Positions 1 to 8,075 of a stretch of DNA of 39,691 bases are shown here, piece by piece (within the stretch, counting starts at the first letter, position 1; every line of letters begins with the position of its first letter). A program made the translations under genes and the position numbers. The notes under the pieces were generated by a model, which ran no database searches, was not told the origin of the DNA, and saw nothing but the letters and a program-made list of their open reading frames with translations. The stretch lies in contig NZ_JAJEPR010000028.1 of the NCBI RefSeq assembly GCF_020686945.1, positions 1 through 39,691 of the forward strand, written 5' to 3'. The DNA comes from Limivivens faecihominis (GTDB taxonomy: Bacteria; Bacillota; Clostridia; Lachnospirales; Lachnospiraceae).

Positions 1-1
1 T

Positions 2-82
2 CCAAAAAAGGCAGTCTGGGTAGAAGAAAATCGGATGGAAAGAAACAAAAACATTTCTGTGTGTGGTTTTGAAGGTATATGA
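2..82 (+). CDS. possible C-terminal tail of an upstream gene (partial)
   Basis: Frame 2 is open from the left edge and stops with TGA at 80-82, giving about 26 residues that end in ISVCGFEGI. The stop lies 6 bases before a good intrinsic terminator, which is what the end of a real gene looks like. Frame 1 is also open to a TGA at 70-72, so the frame choice is uncertain. The family cannot be recognised from this fragment. Confidence 0.35.
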   Translation, partial: PKKAVWVEENRMERNKNISVCGFEGI

Positions 83-88
83 AATGAG

Positions 89-117
89 AACCAGGAGCAA
101 AAGCTTCTGGTTTTTTT
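89..117 (+). terminator. intrinsic terminator of the upstream gene
   Basis: The arms 89-98 and 103-112 pair (AACCAGGAGC with GCTTCTGGTT, one G-T pair) around an AAAA loop, and the run of T at 111-117 follows. It separates the gene entering from the left from the M20 peptidase operon. Confidence 0.8.
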
Positions 118-176
118 GTTGTCTGAAAGGTTTCTTTTATATGGTCTATTGCTTTTTTTAGCTAAGTTGTTTAAAA

Positions 177-198
177 TATTGATAAAGTATTGATAAAG
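177..198 (+). repeat. two tandem copies of an 11-bp direct repeat in the promoter region
   Basis: TATTGATAAAG occurs at 177-187 and again directly at 188-198; a third partial copy (TATTG) begins at 199. The 11-bp period is close to one DNA helical turn, so both copies face the same side of the helix, just upstream of the extended -10 at 212-220. This suits binding of an activator such as the AraC-type regulator encoded in the operon. That assignment is inference. Confidence 0.6.
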
Positions 199-211
199 TA
201 TTGCTTTGTGG

Positions 212-220
212 TGATAAAAT
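212..220 (+). promoter_or_regulatory. extended -10 promoter of the peptidase/kinase operon
   Basis: TGATAAAAT reads as an extended -10 (TG, one base, TAAAAT at 215-220). No well-spaced -35 is visible: the best TTGATA, at 190-195, leaves a 19-bp spacer. This is typical of a promoter that needs an activator. Transcription would start near 227, at the edge of a 12-bp palindrome. Confidence 0.5.
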
Positions 221-226
221 TGCACA

Positions 227-238
227 AAAACCGGTTTT
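227..238 (+). promoter_or_regulatory. perfect palindrome AAAACCGGTTTT, candidate operator
   Basis: AAAACCGGTTTT is a perfect 12-bp palindrome 6 bases after the -10, overlapping the expected transcription start. A repressor bound here would block initiation. An A/T-flanked palindrome centred on C/G is the general style of LacI-family operators, but no regulator gene is visible to assign it to. Confidence 0.45.
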
Positions 239-269
239 ATTTGCCGGATAGAATGAGAGGTAGGATATT

Positions 270-1406
270 ATGCTGACAGAAGAAATGGAAATTTTTATGG
301 AAGAAAACCAGGCAGAGGTAAAAGCACTTCTCTGGAAACTTTGTGAGATACCCTCACCCAGTCATCATGAGGAACGTCGGGCGGCCTTTATCAAAGAATG
401 GTTGGAAATGCAGGGAGCAGAAGGAGTCTTTATTGATGAAGCGAAGAATGTGATCTATCCGTATCATTATGAAGAAGGTGTGCCGACTGCCCTGTTTATG
501 GCACATATCGATACGGTGTTCCCGGATATGGAATCTATGGGTGTCCGGGAAGAAGACGGAAAAATGTTTTCTCCGGGGGTCGGAGATGATACAGCTAACG
601 TAGCGATCCTGATGATGATGGCAAAATATGTGGCAAAATATCATCCCAAGACAAACGGAAATCTGATTTTTGCAGCCAATGCCTGCGAGGAAGGACTGGG
701 AAATCTCAAAGGTTCCCGTGCTTTGAACAGCCGTTATGGAGAAGATCTGGTCCAGGTGGTTTCTTTTGACGGATATATGGATAGTATCTGTACCCGCGCA
801 GTAGGTTCTGTCCGTTACCGGGTAGAAGTACGGACAGAAGGAGGCCATTCCTACTTTAATTTTGGAAAAAAGAATGCACTGGCAGAGCTTTCTGCCTTGA
901 TCCAGGCACTTTATCAGTATCAGGTGCCTCAGGATGGAAGCAAGACAACCTATAATGTAGGCATGGTAAAAGGTGGCACTTCTATTAATACCATCGCCCA
1001 GCAGGCAGAGATGCTCTATGAATTCCGCTCAGATAACCTGGAAAGCATGGAGAAAGTGCGGAACTATTTTGAGGAAACACTGGAGAAATTCCGAAAAACA
1101 GGTCTGGATATTCGAACAGAGATCATAGGAGAACGTCCCTGCGGAAGAAAAGGAAATGAGGATCCGCGCCAGAAAGAACTTGCAGAACTGTGCCGGAAGA
1201 TCATTACAAAGCATTATGGAAAAGAACCGGTTTTTGCACCTTCTTCCACAGACTGCAACATTCCGCTGTCTCTTGGGATTCCTGCTGCGACCATCGGCCT
1301 TTGCCTGGGTGACGGAGAACACACCAGAGAAGAGTGGATCTATACAGAAAGCCTGAAACCTGGCTTCGCCATTGCAGCAGATCTGGTTTCGGAGAGGTTT
1401 TATTGA
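270..1406 (+). CDS. M20-family metallopeptidase
   Basis: This 378-residue protein is a zinc-dependent amino- or dipeptidase of the M20 family, probably cytoplasmic because no signal peptide is visible. The family metal ligands are recognisable in order: AHIDTVFP (first His), GVGDDTAN (bridging Asp), ACEEGLGN (catalytic Glu and metal Glu), SFDG, and a late GEHTREEW (last His). The lid-domain segment GGHSYFNFG is also present. The length fits a full M20 enzyme. The ATG at 270 follows GAGAGGTAGG. It is the first gene of the two-component operon, 23 bases before the sensor kinase, an unusual partner for sugar uptake. The substrate cannot be told; a deacylase or amidohydrolase acting on an amino-sugar conjugate is as possible as a peptidase. 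Confidence 0.85.
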   Translation: MLTEEMEIFMEENQAEVKALLWKLCEIPSPSHHEERRAAFIKEWLEMQGAEGVFIDEAKNVIYPYHYEEGVPTALFMAHIDTVFPDMESMGVREEDGKMFSPGVGDDTANVAILMMMAKYVAKYHPKTNGNLIFAANACEEGLGNLKGSRALNSRYGEDLVQVVSFDGYMDSICTRAVGSVRYRVEVRTEGGHSYFNFGKKNALAELSALIQALYQYQVPQDGSKTTYNVGMVKGGTSINTIAQQAEMLYEFRSDNLESMEKVRNYFEETLEKFRKTGLDIRTEIIGERPCGRKGNEDPRQKELAELCRKIITKHYGKEPVFAPSSTDCNIPLSLGIPAATIGLCLGDGEHTREEWIYTESLKPGFAIAADLVSERFY

Positions 1407-1429
1407 TAAACAGGAAGGGAGAGTTCCTG

Positions 1430-3109
1430 ATGAAAAAAACGAATAAAAGTGCAGGAGTTCAGTATAAACTTATTTTTTACTATGCACTCTTTGCACTTCT
1501 TCCCATGTTTCTCATTGCAGTCTTTACTTATGGAAATACAAAGAAAATTCAGCTGGAACGTCTTTATGAGGAGCTGTCCTACCAGATGGAACATACTATC
1601 AAAAATCTGGATGAAAAAGCAAACAATTATTATGCGGCTTCTAATATGTTCTATATGGATAATACGCTGCAGAGTTATCTTACAGCAGATTATAGTCAGA
1701 GAGGATATGAGGATCTTTATTCGTATGTGGATGATCTTTTTAGTAATGTCAAAATCTTTAATCCGGATATTACAAAGATTTCCGTTTATACCAGCAACCG
1801 CACCCTTCCACAGGATGAATACTATTTCTATCTGCTGGATCCGGAAAATCTGCCGGACTGGTATCAGACGACCGGAAACGGTGGGGTCATGCATATGCAG
1901 AACACTGGTAACGGAACAATCTCTTTTACCAGAAAACTGAATTTTTATGAATCAGGTCAGTATCAGATATTTGTGTATATGGAAATAACAGAAGATTATC
2001 TGAATCAGATGTTGGGCCTGGGAGATGAAGAGATCACCATGGTGCTTCTGAATGATGCTGGAGAAATCCAGGCTTCTAATCATCCGGAACTGATCGGTAA
2101 AAATATGGCTTCCATAAATCTGGAAAAACAGATTTTTATGAAAAACAATACCGCATATTGCGGGCAGCTTCAAATGTTTACGGACAGCCGACGTTATGAT
2201 AAAGAGGCAGGACTGGCAGCGTCCAGAAACTTTTTGGTCTTTTTTGTGAGCTCAGTTCTGGCTCTTGCGGCGATTTATCTTTACAGCCGTTCCTTCCGGA
2301 ATAAAGTGGATAAAGTCCGTCAAGGTGCCAAATCTATTGGTGAAGGCAAACTGGATTATCGGATTTTTCTTTCTGAGAACGGCAGAGGCAGGGATGAACT
2401 AGATGAGATTGCAGATTCAGTCAATCAGATGGGAGAACAGATCCATACCCTGATTGAAGAGTCTTATAAAAAAGAACTGGATCGGAAGATTTCAGAATTG
2501 AACCTTTTGCAGGAACAGATCAATCCTCATTTTCTATACAATGCCCTTTCATCGATTTCTGTGCTTGCCATGGGAAATGGAGATAAAGTTGCCTCCAGGG
2601 CAATCCTTTATCTGTCAGATTTTTACCGGATCACGTTGAGTAAAGGAAAACAGGATATTCCTATCCGAGAAGAACTGAATCTTCTGGAAAGTTATCTGAA
2701 GATCCAGAGAATGCGGTTTGATGATTCCATAGAGGTGGAATATGAACTGGATGAATCTCTTCTTGATGTGCATGTGGTAAAACTGACGCTCCAGCCTATT
2801 GTGGAAAACGCGATTCATCATGGCAGAGATAATGATTCAGAAGTTTTCCATATTTTGATCCGTCTCTTTGAAGAGCAAGAAAAAACAGTGTTCGAAGTTA
2901 TTGATGATGGCTGTGGTATGGATCCGGAGAAACTGATGGATCTACAGAATTCCATGAATCATTCGGAAGGAGGCTACGGTCTTCGGAATGTAAACATTCG
3001 GATCAAGCTGCAGTATGGTCCTCAGTATGGCGTCTATATTGAGAGTGAAAGGGGATTTGGAACGAAAATACGAATTGAATTTCCAGGGAGAGAAAGGGCA
3101 AAAGCATGA
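1430..3109 (+). CDS. YesM-type sensor histidine kinase
   Basis: This is a 559-residue membrane sensor kinase of the LytS/YesM class. A first transmembrane segment lies at about residues 12-33. An extracellular sensing region follows, then a second membrane segment at about 265-285, a HAMP-like linker, the His_kinase motif INPHFLYN with the likely phospho-acceptor His367, and a C-terminal HATPase (VENAIHHG, DDGCGM, GYGLRNVN). The ATG at 1430 is chosen because AAGGGAG sits 8 bases upstream and a start at 1334 would run deep into the peptidase. Its end overlaps the next gene by ATGA. It should phosphorylate the AraC-type regulator at 4693. The lipoprotein encoded between them probably helps sense the ligand, which is inference. 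Confidence 0.93.
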   Translation: MKKTNKSAGVQYKLIFYYALFALLPMFLIAVFTYGNTKKIQLERLYEELSYQMEHTIKNLDEKANNYYAASNMFYMDNTLQSYLTADYSQRGYEDLYSYVDDLFSNVKIFNPDITKISVYTSNRTLPQDEYYFYLLDPENLPDWYQTTGNGGVMHMQNTGNGTISFTRKLNFYESGQYQIFVYMEITEDYLNQMLGLGDEEITMVLLNDAGEIQASNHPELIGKNMASINLEKQIFMKNNTAYCGQLQMFTDSRRYDKEAGLAASRNFLVFFVSSVLALAAIYLYSRSFRNKVDKVRQGAKSIGEGKLDYRIFLSENGRGRDELDEIADSVNQMGEQIHTLIEESYKKELDRKISELNLLQEQINPHFLYNALSSISVLAMGNGDKVASRAILYLSDFYRITLSKGKQDIPIREELNLLESYLKIQRMRFDDSIEVEYELDESLLDVHVVKLTLQPIVENAIHHGRDNDSEVFHILIRLFEEQEKTVFEVIDDGCGMDPEKLMDLQNSMNHSEGGYGLRNVNIRIKLQYGPQYGVYIESERGFGTKIRIEFPGRERAKA

Positions 3110-4689
3110 GAAAATTTACGAGAATTCTTTTTTTAGTGGCAGTGGCTTTTTTTCTGACTGGTTGTGTCGGACCCCAAAAGACAGAGGATACAGAACAGTC
3201 AAAGGAAAGGGAGACAGAAATGCCGGAGATCACAGTGTTTGATGTGAATTCCGGTGAGTACCAGTTCGATGACCGGATTGCACGGGAAATCATGAAGCAG
3301 ACGGGTGTGAAAATCAATATCATGGATCCCACAGATGATGTTACAGAGAAAGTGAGTCTTATGCTGGCTTATCAGGACTACCCGGATATGATTCTAATTA
3401 ATATGGACAATATTCAGAAATATGTAGAAGCCGGTTATCTGGTAGATCTGGAACCTTATATGGAGCAGTTACCCAATGTGAAAAGTATGTACGGAGATGT
3501 GCTGAACAGGCTCAGGACAGAAGATGGTAAACTCTACTATTTAAGCAACTGGTACGGGGTAGATGAGGATGCCTCCTCGGCATTTCAGATCCGCTATGAT
3601 TACCTCTGTGAACTGGTAGGAAAAGAACGGGCAGACAGCAATGAGCCTTTTACACAGGATGAATTTCTGGATCTTTTGAGGAGATTTCAGAAAAAACATC
3701 CGGAATCCGAAGGAAAAACTTCTCTGCCGCTGTCTCTGTGTACAAGTCTGAATTATAATACGCCTCTTCGCGGCATGTATGGAATGAAATATTATTATGA
3801 AAACAATGGAAAGTTATATCATCTGACAAGGGATGCTAAATATCGGGAATTGATCCTTTTTATGAATCAGCTGTATCGGGAAGGCCTGCTGGATAAGGAG
3901 TGGGTAGTGACTCAGAGAACTCTTTTTTCCAAAAAACTTACGGAAGGAAGAGTTTTTGCCACAGCCTGTGCCTACTGGGATCTGGATGAAGACCGCAACC
4001 AGGTAAAAGAAAAATGGGGAGAGAATGCGGATTATTATCCTTATAAGGTTCTTGGAAAAGGGATATCAGCAGATGAAACTACTTATAACGGCAGAAGTAC
4101 TCTGGGCTGGGATGCAATTGCGGTAACTGATCACTGTAAAAACATGGATGCCGTGCTGAAAGTCATCGATTTTCTGGCCAGCGAAGAGGGACAGTACCTG
4201 ATGCTCTGGGGGATTGAAGGAGAAGACTGGAATTATGTGGATGGCAAACGGACACCGGATGCGGCAATATTGGCAGAGGCACTCAGTGATATCAATCAGG
4301 CCAAAAAGAACACGGGTATTCGGCGGTGGAGCTGGTTTATAAAAAACGGTCTTGGGAGTGATGGAAGTCCTTATGACATGATGACCAAATATGAGATATC
4401 CAAGGAGGCAAAACTGGGAAATGAACGGTTTCGGACAGACCGGTGGGATACCTCTTTTTATACCAATCTGGATCCTGCCAGCGGTACCGAGGAGGCCCTG
4501 ATCTGGAAAAACGTACAGGAAATTTACCAGAAAGCTTATCCGCGGCTGATCGATGCATCCAGTGAAGAAGAATGCCTCCGGCTTTATGATAAAATGATTG
4601 CCGATATGGAAGTGGAGGGGCTTTCAAAAGCGGAGAAAGTCATAACAGAAAATTATAAAAAACGGATCCGACTGTGGGGAAAGGAATAA
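3106..4689 (+). CDS. lipoprotein extracellular solute-binding protein (sensor-operon copy)
   Basis: The 527-residue product begins with a lipoprotein signal peptide whose lipobox is LTGC, with Cys20 as the lipidated residue. The rest is a family-1 type solute-binding protein. Blocks such as QDYPD, YLSNWYG, GMYGMK, AYWD, LGWDAIA and LWGIEGEDW are shared in the same order with the protein at 6396, so the two are paralogues. It lies between the kinase and the regulator: it overlaps the kinase by ATGA and ends 3 bases before the regulator. Its position suggests a sensing partner of the kinase rather than the main importer receptor, as known for XylFII with LytS in Clostridium beijerinckii. It could also be a second receptor for the same permeases. 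Confidence 0.9.
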   Translation: MRKFTRILFLVAVAFFLTGCVGPQKTEDTEQSKERETEMPEITVFDVNSGEYQFDDRIAREIMKQTGVKINIMDPTDDVTEKVSLMLAYQDYPDMILINMDNIQKYVEAGYLVDLEPYMEQLPNVKSMYGDVLNRLRTEDGKLYYLSNWYGVDEDASSAFQIRYDYLCELVGKERADSNEPFTQDEFLDLLRRFQKKHPESEGKTSLPLSLCTSLNYNTPLRGMYGMKYYYENNGKLYHLTRDAKYRELILFMNQLYREGLLDKEWVVTQRTLFSKKLTEGRVFATACAYWDLDEDRNQVKEKWGENADYYPYKVLGKGISADETTYNGRSTLGWDAIAVTDHCKNMDAVLKVIDFLASEEGQYLMLWGIEGEDWNYVDGKRTPDAAILAEALSDINQAKKNTGIRRWSWFIKNGLGSDGSPYDMMTKYEISKEAKLGNERFRTDRWDTSFYTNLDPASGTEEALIWKNVQEIYQKAYPRLIDASSEEECLRLYDKMIADMEVEGLSKAEKVITENYKKRIRLWGKE

Positions 4690-4692
4690 GAT

Positions 4693-6207
4693 ATGTATCG
4701 GATTTTACTTGTTGATGATGAAAAGATGGAACTGGAAGCGCTGAAAAATTATATAGACTGGAAAACGCTGGGCATTGATCATGTAGATACGGCCAAAAAC
4801 GGAAAGGCTGCTTATGAATTGGTACTGGACCGGCAGCCGGATATCGTCATTACAGATATTCAGATGCCGGTTATGGACGGTATCGATCTGGCGAAAAAGA
4901 TTTATGAGTGGAACAGGGATATTAAGATCATCTTTTTAACAGGCTATGATGATTTTGCTTATGTAAAAGAAGCCTTTCAAGTAAACGCTGTGAATTACAT
5001 CTTAAAGCCTTTTTCCGAGGAGAGCATCGCTGAGGTGATTCATAGAGCCATCAAACAGATCGAGAAAGAAAATCTTTTTCAGAATTCTGTGGATGTGATG
5101 GGAAAACTTCTTCTTCAGCGTCTCTGTACGGAGGAACAGACACCGGAGGATAGATTGCTGCAGGAGCTGAAACAGATATCCGGGGAAAAAAACGACGGTC
5201 GTTTCGGTATGGTTCAGTTTTTTCAGGTTTTTCAGAAGAACCTGGACCGGAGTATGGAGAAAAAACTGGCAGAGATCGAAACAGTCTGGCTGGATGGCAG
5301 TACACTGACTTTTTTGATCTGGGGCTATGTGGATTTTCACGATGCGGCTTTTCGAATCCAGAAGATCCTGAAAGACCTTACAGGAAAAAGCTATGGAGGT
5401 GTCTGGCTGAAGCAAAGTGTGGAGAAAGAAGGTCTCCGGGCGGCCTGGCATCAGCTGAAGAGCTGGGAAAAAGAGATTTTTTATGAAGAAAAAGGATCCT
5501 TAAAGCCGATACAGGAAAGCTTCAGAGAACCGGAGGGAACCGGAAGAAAAGAGTATTTTCGGGAATTAGAATCTTTTAAGAATCAGCTGGAAGGACTCAT
5601 ACGCGCTGGCCAGGATACTGAAATCGGTAAACTTCTGGCTCAGGCTTTTACCTTTTTCTCTGAGGAAAAAATAGAAAAAGAAGAAGTTTTGCAGTTTCTG
5701 TACCGGGTTTCTCTTAAACTGGAGAGAAAGATCATGCCGGAAAATAGAGAGGGAAAGGAGAAACAGAGAGAAAATCAGTATGAGAATCTGCGGAAATGCT
5801 GCTGTATCGAGGAAGCCAGAGACTATGTGGACGGAATTTTGAAAATCATAGAGGAGAAGAGGAATCAGCAGCTCGGTGACTGTAAAAGTGCCTATGTGGT
5901 GCGGAAAGTCCAGGAGTATGTCCGAAGCCATTACAGCCAGTCCGTAACGGTGGAAGATATGGCTGCGGAGATTCATTTTTCGGCTAATTATATCCGTACT
6001 ATTTTTAAGGAAGGAACCGGTCAGACAATTCTGGAATATATCACAAATTACCGGTTTGAACAAGCCTGTGAATTATTGAAAAACCCGAAATACAAGGTGA
6101 AAGAGGTCAGTATGCAGGTAGGATATGAAAATGTTTCCTATTTTTGTTCTATATTTACAAAAAGATATGGAGAAACGCCCAATGAATACCGAAAAAAATA
6201 CTTATAG
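4693..6207 (+). CDS. YesN-type response regulator, receiver plus AraC DNA-binding domain
   Basis: The 504-residue protein starts with a receiver domain: acidic pair Asp8/Asp9, phospho-acceptor Asp55 in ITDIQMP, and LKPF near residue 104. A long middle region of about 260 residues is not recognisable. The C-terminal ~100 residues form an AraC/XylS double helix-turn-helix (VEDMAAEIHFSANYIRTIF, then VSMQVGYENVSYFCSIF, ending TPNEYRKKY). AAGGAA precedes the ATG. As the partner of the kinase at 1430 it should activate the importer operon downstream and perhaps its own promoter. A terminator follows. Confidence 0.93.
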   Translation: MYRILLVDDEKMELEALKNYIDWKTLGIDHVDTAKNGKAAYELVLDRQPDIVITDIQMPVMDGIDLAKKIYEWNRDIKIIFLTGYDDFAYVKEAFQVNAVNYILKPFSEESIAEVIHRAIKQIEKENLFQNSVDVMGKLLLQRLCTEEQTPEDRLLQELKQISGEKNDGRFGMVQFFQVFQKNLDRSMEKKLAEIETVWLDGSTLTFLIWGYVDFHDAAFRIQKILKDLTGKSYGGVWLKQSVEKEGLRAAWHQLKSWEKEIFYEEKGSLKPIQESFREPEGTGRKEYFRELESFKNQLEGLIRAGQDTEIGKLLAQAFTFFSEEKIEKEEVLQFLYRVSLKLERKIMPENREGKEKQRENQYENLRKCCCIEEARDYVDGILKIIEEKRNQQLGDCKSAYVVRKVQEYVRSHYSQSVTVEDMAAEIHFSANYIRTIFKEGTGQTILEYITNYRFEQACELLKNPKYKVKEVSMQVGYENVSYFCSIFTKRYGETPNEYRKKYL

Positions 6208-6236
6208 CAGTGTTAAAAATTGATATGTTTTGGTGA

Positions 6237-6273
6237 AAAACAGCATTCAAAAATTATGGGATGCTGTTTTTTT
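6237..6273 (+). terminator. intrinsic terminator after the response regulator
   Basis: AAAACAGCAT (6237-6246) pairs with ATGCTGTTTT (6261-6270), and T continues to 6273. It ends the sensing operon, so the importer operon needs its own promoter between here and 6396. A/T-rich TATAAA boxes occur at 6286 and 6329, but neither has a convincing -35, as expected for an activator-dependent promoter. Confidence 0.8.
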
Positions 6274-6395
6274 GTATATTTAAGATATAAAATGGAAAAA
6301 AGAAATATGGAAGAGATGAAAAAATGACTATAAAATATAGAATATCAAAGGAAACATTAAACATATTACACAAAAACAAAGGGAGGATAAGAAAC

Positions 6396-7964
6396 ATGAA
6401 AAAAAGAATTGCTTTACTTCTTGCAAGCGTTATGGCAGTCAGCTCTATGACCGTAATCCCGGCAGCAGCCGATGAGGAGCGTCCGACCATTTCTTTTTTT
6501 GACAAGAACTCTGGTATCAAAGCATTTGATGACCGTATTGCCGAGGAACTGATGAACCGTACAGGCGTAAATATTGACCTGGTCAGCCCGACCGGAGATC
6601 CGGCAGAAAAACTGTCTCTGATGCTGGCAGGACAGGATTATCCGGATATCATCCTGATGGACAGAAGCTCCGATATTGTGAACAAATATATTGAAGCAGG
6701 CGCTCTTGTGAACTTAAGCGACTATATGGACAAGCTGCCGAATGTGGTTGAAATGTATGGAGATACCCTGAATAAGACCAGATACACAGATGGAAACAAC
6801 TACTATCTTTCCAACTGGTATGGTCCGGATCCTGATCCAGTAAATGGTTTTATCTGCCGTTATGATATCATGGTTGACCTGTTAGGTCAGGAAAGAGCAG
6901 ACAGTGATGAACCATTTACCGTTTCCGAGATGGAAGAGGTTTTCAAACAGTTTAAAGAAAAATATCCGACCCTGGAAGGAAAAGATTCGGTAGCACTGAT
7001 GCTCAGTGAGCCTAAAAAAACAGACGACCTGAATGGAACCTTTGCAGGTATGTACGGAATGAAAACCTATTACAAAGATGAGGACGGAAAACTTCATTTC
7101 CGTGTCAGTGATCCGAAATATCTGGAAGCGGTTCATTCCCTGAATGATCTTTATGCAGAAGGCTATCTGGATAAAGAGTGGGTAACACTTACGTCTGATC
7201 TGAGAAACCAGAAACTGGCAGCAGGAAATGTGTTTGCTTATGCAGGTGCTTACTGGGATGTGTGGACGGCAAACGCCAGCCTGAACCAGATGATCGGTGA
7301 GGATGCGAACTACCTTGCTTATAAAGTGGTTGCGGATGATGTGGATCCGGATGAGACTACATTGGGTGGCAGAAGCTCTCTTGGATGGGACGCCATCGCC
7401 ATTACCAATAACTGCGAGAACCTGGATGCGGCGCTTGCTTTTGTTGATTACTGCGCAAGCCAGGAAGGCCAGGATCTCCTGCTGTGGGGTATCGAGGGAG
7501 AAGATTACACCATTGAAGATGGTGTCCGTACTCCTGTCGGCGATATTGTAGAGCGTTTCAAAGCAGACAACACCAAGATGCAGGAAGAAACAGGTATCAC
7601 CAGATGGACATGGTTTGTTAAAAATGGTAACCACGAAGATGATGGAACTCCGAGCCGTATCTCCATGGCTAAAAAAGACATCACCGCTCAGTTCGCAGAG
7701 AAGAATCTGACCAATACATACTGGGATACCGCAGAATTTGACGGCCTGATTCCGACTGGTAATACTCCGGTTGCCTTGAAAGCACAGAAGGTACAGGACA
7801 TCATTGCTCAGGCTTATCCACACATGGTAAATGCTGCTTCTTCTGAAGAGGTAGACAGTGTGTATAACCAGATGATGAGTGATCTGGATGCAGCCGGTAT
7901 CGCTGAGGTAGAGGATGCAATCAATGAGACCTATGCCGCACGTATGGAGCTGTGGAACGAGTAA
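6396..7964 (+). CDS. secreted ABC solute-binding protein of the importer
   Basis: The 522-residue product is the importer's substrate receptor, paralogous along its whole length to the lipoprotein at 3106. The start at ATG 6396 is supported by GGGAGG 9 bases upstream; a start at 6324 would put 24 charged residues before the signal peptide. The signal peptide ends in PAAA-DEE (about residues 22-28) and contains no Cys, so there is no lipobox. The C-terminus has no cell-wall sorting motif. A free receptor is odd for a Gram-positive importer unless the signal peptide stays uncleaved as an anchor. The first cistron position and the hairpin after its stop suit higher expression than the permeases. 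Confidence 0.9.
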   Translation: MKKRIALLLASVMAVSSMTVIPAAADEERPTISFFDKNSGIKAFDDRIAEELMNRTGVNIDLVSPTGDPAEKLSLMLAGQDYPDIILMDRSSDIVNKYIEAGALVNLSDYMDKLPNVVEMYGDTLNKTRYTDGNNYYLSNWYGPDPDPVNGFICRYDIMVDLLGQERADSDEPFTVSEMEEVFKQFKEKYPTLEGKDSVALMLSEPKKTDDLNGTFAGMYGMKTYYKDEDGKLHFRVSDPKYLEAVHSLNDLYAEGYLDKEWVTLTSDLRNQKLAAGNVFAYAGAYWDVWTANASLNQMIGEDANYLAYKVVADDVDPDETTLGGRSSLGWDAIAITNNCENLDAALAFVDYCASQEGQDLLLWGIEGEDYTIEDGVRTPVGDIVERFKADNTKMQEETGITRWTWFVKNGNHEDDGTPSRISMAKKDITAQFAEKNLTNTYWDTAEFDGLIPTGNTPVALKAQKVQDIIAQAYPHMVNAASSEEVDSVYNQMMSDLDAAGIAEVEDAINETYAARMELWNE

Positions 7965-7968
7965 ACCA

Positions 7969-8050
7969 GGAAACGCAGCTGGGAAAGTACGGAACGATTA
8001 CAAAATAAATAGAAAATATCCGGAAACGCAGTTTGAAAAAACTGCGTTTC
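7969..8050 (+). promoter_or_regulatory. 3' hairpin with a duplicated arm between receptor and glycosidase genes
   Basis: GAAACGCAGTTT (8023-8034) and AAACTGCGTTTC (8039-8050) form a perfect 12-bp stem with a GAAA loop. Only TTT follows, so it is a weak terminator and more likely a stabiliser of the receptor mRNA 3' end. GGAAACGCAG also occurs at 7969-7978, 4 bases after the receptor stop codon, and can pair with the same downstream arm. This gives two mutually exclusive structures. Confidence 0.65.
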
Positions 8051-8075
8051 TTTGAAGAAAATGAGGTGACAAACA

